DNA from: Planctomycetaceae bacterium
GTDB taxonomy: Bacteria; Planctomycetota; Planctomycetia; Pirellulales; UBA1268
Length of the DNA stretch: 10,293 nucleotides
Reading direction: 5' to 3'
NCBI GenBank assembly: GCA_009691925.1
Contig: SIAG01000117.1
Location: 1-10,293 of the forward strand
Of this stretch, positions 7,991 through 10,293 are shown one piece after another; within the stretch, counting starts at the first letter, position 1; every line of letters starts with the position of its first letter. The translations under genes and the position numbers were made by a program. The notes beneath the pieces are model-generated. The model had not been told where the DNA came from. It worked only from the letters and a program-made list of their open reading frames with translations, and did not search any database.

Positions 7991-8231
7991 CGTCGGCTGA
8001 GCCGGCGGGGAAGGAGGATGAACGTGGAGCGGGAGGACAATGGGGCCCGCCAGCCGATGCCCCCGGGCGTCGGCCCGGAACGAACAGCGGCGTGAGCCTT
8101 CGACCACAACTTCGCGGCGGGTTGAGTCGTGCGACTATACTCCAAGGGTCAGTTTTCCGGGGGGCCGGGGCCGTGGATGCTTTTTCCAAGTCCGGCCTCC
8201 GAACCGAGTCCACTTTCACGCCGTAGTGCCG
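7991..8231. promoter_or_regulatory. Divergent intergenic region between permease and sigma factor genes
   Basis: This 241-bp stretch must carry the promoters of both the minus-strand block and the plus-strand sigma gene, unless the sigma start lies further downstream. The one AT-rich motif in its GC-rich surroundings is ACTATACT at 8134-8141. It reads as a -10-like TATACT on the plus strand (8136-8141) and as TATAGT on the minus strand. No TTGACA-like -35 element sits at 16-18 bp from it on either strand. A GGAAC at 8077-8081 resembles an ECF -35 element but lacks a convincing partner. Neither promoter can be assigned firmly. Confidence 0.35.
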
Positions 8232-9017
8232 ATGGTTGCACACGATTCCCATTCCCGATCCGGAGAGACTCCAGCCGGCCGTGACCACGGCGATGGCCCT
8301 TCGCCCGCGGTGCGCCACAAGATGGGTGCCGGGGGTACGGTGGGTGCCGGGGGCACGGGGGCGGTGGTCGACCGGGACTCCGTCCCCACGGCCGTCGTGG
8401 GAGTGATTGAGCGGGGGAACGGATCAGAGGATGGAATCCTGGCCGACGAAGAACTGCTCCAGCGGTTCCGCAGCGGCGGGGATGAGTCGGCCTTCGAGGC
8501 GCTCGTCCACCGTTACGAGAGGGAGTTGTTCAGTTACCTCCGCCGCTATCTCGGCAATGCCGAGATGGCCGAGGATGTGTTCCAAGCAACGTTTCTGCAG
8601 GTCTATCTGAAGAAGGAGGGATTCGAAGAGGGCCGACGGTTTCGACCGTGGCTCTACACGATCGCCACGAACCAGGCCATCGACGCCCAGCGTCGCAATC
8701 GTCGGCACCGAATGGTCAGTCTCGACCAGCGGACCGGCGATGACGATGTCGGCGCCCTGGTGGAGATGCTCGCGGGGCGTGACCAGACCGCCGATGAACG
8801 GATGGCGGGCGAGGAAGCAAAGGAATGGGTGCGGTCGGCGGTTCAAGACCTGCCGGACGCGCTCCGCAGTGCCTTGGTCCTCGTCTACCACCAGGGGATG
8901 AAGTACCGCGAAGCGGCAGACGTCCTCGGCATTCCGGTTGGCACCGTCAAGAGCAGGCTCCACTCGGCGCTCCTGAAGCTCAATGAATCCTGGCAGGCGG
9001 GCGGCAAGAGTCTCTAG
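8232..9017 (+). CDS. ECF-type RNA polymerase sigma factor
   Basis: A sigma-70 family extracytoplasmic-function sigma factor that would direct RNA polymerase to a regulon of its own. With the ATG at 8232 it has 261 residues. Region 2 spans about 75-160: DEELLQRFRSGGDESAFEALV, then YLRRYLG, then AEDVFQATFLQVYLK, then FRPWLYTIATNQAIDAQRRNRR, which are the core-binding and -10-recognition helices. Region 4 spans about 195-252 and contains the helix-turn-helix YREAADVLGIPVGTVKSRLHSAL. About 70 residues before region 2 are low-complexity and Gly-rich, which is long for this class. The start is therefore uncertain: ATG at 8322 or GTG at 8403 would also give a complete sigma factor, and none of them has a good Shine-Dalgarno. 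The next gene starts 65 bp downstream on the same strand and is the likely anti-sigma partner. Confidence 0.88.
   Translation: MVAHDSHSRSGETPAGRDHGDGPSPAVRHKMGAGGTVGAGGTGAVVDRDSVPTAVVGVIERGNGSEDGILADEELLQRFRSGGDESAFEALVHRYERELFSYLRRYLGNAEMAEDVFQATFLQVYLKKEGFEEGRRFRPWLYTIATNQAIDAQRRNRRHRMVSLDQRTGDDDVGALVEMLAGRDQTADERMAGEEAKEWVRSAVQDLPDALRSALVLVYHQGMKYREAADVLGIPVGTVKSRLHSALLKLNESWQAGGKSL
8324..8359. repeat. Imperfect 18-bp tandem repeat in the sigma factor N-terminal extension
   Basis: Two 18-bp units (8324-8341 and 8342-8359) share GGGTGCCGGGGG and differ at only a few of the remaining bases. In the sigma frame they encode GAGGTV and GAGGTG. They lie in the Gly-rich stretch upstream of region 2, where the true start codon is uncertain. 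Confidence 0.7.
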
Positions 9018-9081
9018 ACGGAAGGCGTATCCGACGCGTGGCGACGGGGCGTCCCCGGATCCACACGAGCGAATAATCATC

Positions 9082-10236
9082 ATGCGAGACGATCTTGTCG
9101 GCTATTTGGTCGGGGCCCTCGACGCCCCCGACTCCCACCGTGTCGAGGCGATGCTCGCTGACCCGCATGCGGGTGCATCGTTACGCCGTGATATCGAGCT
9201 CCTCCAGCGGTCGATGTCGCGACTCGCTTCCGACCGCGATCCGTTCCCGGCGCCGGCCGGGCTGGCAACGCGGACGCTGGAGATGATCGCTGAGCGAAAA
9301 AATTCCGCAGCTTCGGGTTTGGAGGCCTCCCCCTCCCTCCCGGCTGCCGTCACCGCGCCGGGCCAACTGCGGGCAGAGCCCCCCGACGCCCCCTTCCGCG
9401 GCACTTTCCCTGCCGACCACCGGGCTGGTCCCCCGGCTCCCCGCCATCAAGGAGATCATGGCCGTCATGGCCGTCATGGCCGTCATGGCCGCAGCACCGC
9501 CGACGGTCTTCCGGCGACGATGACCCCGGAGCGCCCGACCGGCCATGTCGGCTCGCCGCTGGCCTGGCTCGACAAGGCGATCCTCGCCGCCACGGCCCTG
9601 GCCGCCTGCATCCTCGTGATCCCCGGCATCGGCCGGCTCGTCGACGATGCCCGTCGGACGCAGACCGTCCGCAAGCTGGGAAGGATCGGCGGCACGCTCC
9701 ATGAATACGCCGCGTCGCACCGGCAGTATCCCTCGCCTCCCGACGCCGGCCCGATCTCCCGGGGCGGGCTCTATGCCCCCACGCTCGTCTCCGAGCATCG
9801 GATCGTGGCCGACGACGGCACCTTCCTCTCCCCCGGGTCGTCACTGGCGGCAAGCGGCAGCTATCGGGTGCCGACGGTTGACGAGGTCAAGGCGGCAGTT
9901 GGCACGCCGGCCTTCGATACCATGGTTCGAACGATGGGGGGCGACTTCGGCTACTCGCTCGGTCACCGTGATCCCATGGGCCGTCTGATACCGATCCGTC
10001 CGCTCCATCGCGGACATCACCCGATCATGGCCGATGCCCCTGATGAAAGCTGCGAACGGAGCAGCAACCATCCTTCCGGGCTCCATCATCTCCTCTACGA
10101 GGACGGGCGTGTGGAGATGGTGCACGAAGCCCAACTCCACGGCAACGATCATCTGTTCCGCAATCACGACGGCCAGACGGCCGCCGGCAAGGATGAGGAA
10201 GATGCCGTCATCGGTAGTTCTCACCACCAACCTTGA
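9082..10236 (+). CDS. Putative membrane anti-sigma factor with pseudopilin-like periplasmic part
   Basis: A 384-residue single-pass membrane protein, probably the regulator of the sigma factor encoded just upstream. Residues 1 to about 75 (DDLVGYLVGALDAPDSHRVEAML and on) look like the short helical N-terminal domain of anti-sigma factors, but no HxxxCxxC zinc motif is present. A Pro/Ala-rich linker (about 76-160) includes four HGR repeats at 126-137. One hydrophobic segment lies at about 165-182. What follows, TVRKLGRIGGTLHEYAASHRQYP (195-217), resembles the stretch after the N-terminal helix of DUF1559 pseudopilin-like proteins. NHPSGLHHLLYEDGRVEMV (329-347) resembles their H-x9-DG ending, here with ten residues between His330 and Asp341. 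The tail is His/Asp-rich. The ATG at 9082 was chosen because the anti-sigma-like domain starts immediately after it; the upstream Shine-Dalgarno is weak. The anti-sigma role is inferred from position and layout. Confidence 0.75.
   Translation: MRDDLVGYLVGALDAPDSHRVEAMLADPHAGASLRRDIELLQRSMSRLASDRDPFPAPAGLATRTLEMIAERKNSAASGLEASPSLPAAVTAPGQLRAEPPDAPFRGTFPADHRAGPPAPRHQGDHGRHGRHGRHGRSTADGLPATMTPERPTGHVGSPLAWLDKAILAATALAACILVIPGIGRLVDDARRTQTVRKLGRIGGTLHEYAASHRQYPSPPDAGPISRGGLYAPTLVSEHRIVADDGTFLSPGSSLAASGSYRVPTVDEVKAAVGTPAFDTMVRTMGGDFGYSLGHRDPMGRLIPIRPLHRGHHPIMADAPDESCERSSNHPSGLHHLLYEDGRVEMVHEAQLHGNDHLFRNHDGQTAAGKDEEDAVIGSSHHQP
9457..9492. repeat. Four-copy 9-bp tandem repeat in the anti-sigma linker
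   Basis: The unit CATGGCCGT is repeated three times exactly (9457-9465, 9466-9474, 9475-9483), and a fourth copy (9484-9492) differs at its last base. The array stays in frame and encodes four His-Gly-Arg triplets in the linker before the membrane segment. The identity of the units suggests slippage and possible length variation between strains. Confidence 0.95.
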
Positions 10237-10293
10237 TCAAGTTCAGCGGGATCTGATCTGCCGCCGCCGCGAGGGATGGGGCCGGTGTCAGCC
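10237..10293. other. Short downstream stretch with no recognised feature
   Basis: These last 57 bp follow the anti-sigma stop. A 10-bp perfect palindrome, CTTGATCAAG at 10232-10241, spans the stop codon, but it has no loop and no T-tract after it, so it does not look like a terminator. Nothing else is recognisable before the window ends. Confidence 0.4.

Noticed and set aside
8011..8095. AAGGAGG followed by an ATG at 8018 (+), opening a 25-codon frame
   Set aside because: The Shine-Dalgarno-like run directly abuts the ATG with no spacer, so it could not position a ribosome there. The peptide is short with no features.

Overview
The window looks like chromosomal DNA from a high-GC member of the Planctomycetota, probably a Pirellulales-like lineage. 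This rests on gene families rather than a marker gene. A Planctomycete cytochrome c/DUF1549/DUF1553 protein sits next to a Tat-exported DUF1501 protein, a pairing greatly expanded in Planctomycetes. The FHA-linked nucleotide cyclase and the ECF sigma factor followed by a membrane-anchored partner are also typical of that phylum. Strong G/C preference at third codon positions makes the antisense frames long and open, so many large antisense ORFs are shadows.

Layout. Positions 3-83 (+) hold the last 26 codons of an unrecognised gene. It converges on a four-gene minus-strand block from 7990 down to 105. In transcription order the block is: (1) a polytopic permease of the NCS2/AzgA (xanthine/uracil permease) type, 7990-6314; (2) a secreted cytochrome-c-like/DUF1549/DUF1553 protein, 6317-3447, whose start codon overlaps the permease stop by 4 bp; (3) a Tat-signal DUF1501 protein, 3370-1991; (4) an FHA-GAF-class III nucleotide cyclase, 1973-105, starting 17 bp after the DUF1501 stop with a clear Shine-Dalgarno. 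A 241-bp intergenic region (7991-8231, taking the chosen starts) separates this block from a divergent plus-strand pair: an ECF sigma factor (about 8232-9017) and a single-pass membrane protein (9082-10236), which looks like its anti-sigma partner. The last 57 bp hold nothing recognisable.

How the genes may work together. The DUF1553 and DUF1501 proteins are exported and probably act together in the periplasm or at the cell surface; their biochemical role is not established. The permease could supply or remove a small molecule. The cyclase could connect the operon to cytoplasmic signalling. The sigma/anti-sigma pair could respond to an envelope signal, but a link to the neighbouring operon is inference from divergent adjacency only.

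Most worth a second look: the cyclase lacks the usual base-specifying residues; the putative anti-sigma protein has a periplasmic part resembling DUF1559 pseudopilin-like proteins; and there are two in-frame tandem repeats, a perfect 27-bp duplication at the mature N-terminus of the DUF1553 protein and a 9-bp repeat array in the anti-sigma linker. No RNA gene, CRISPR array, insertion sequence or prophage signal was seen.
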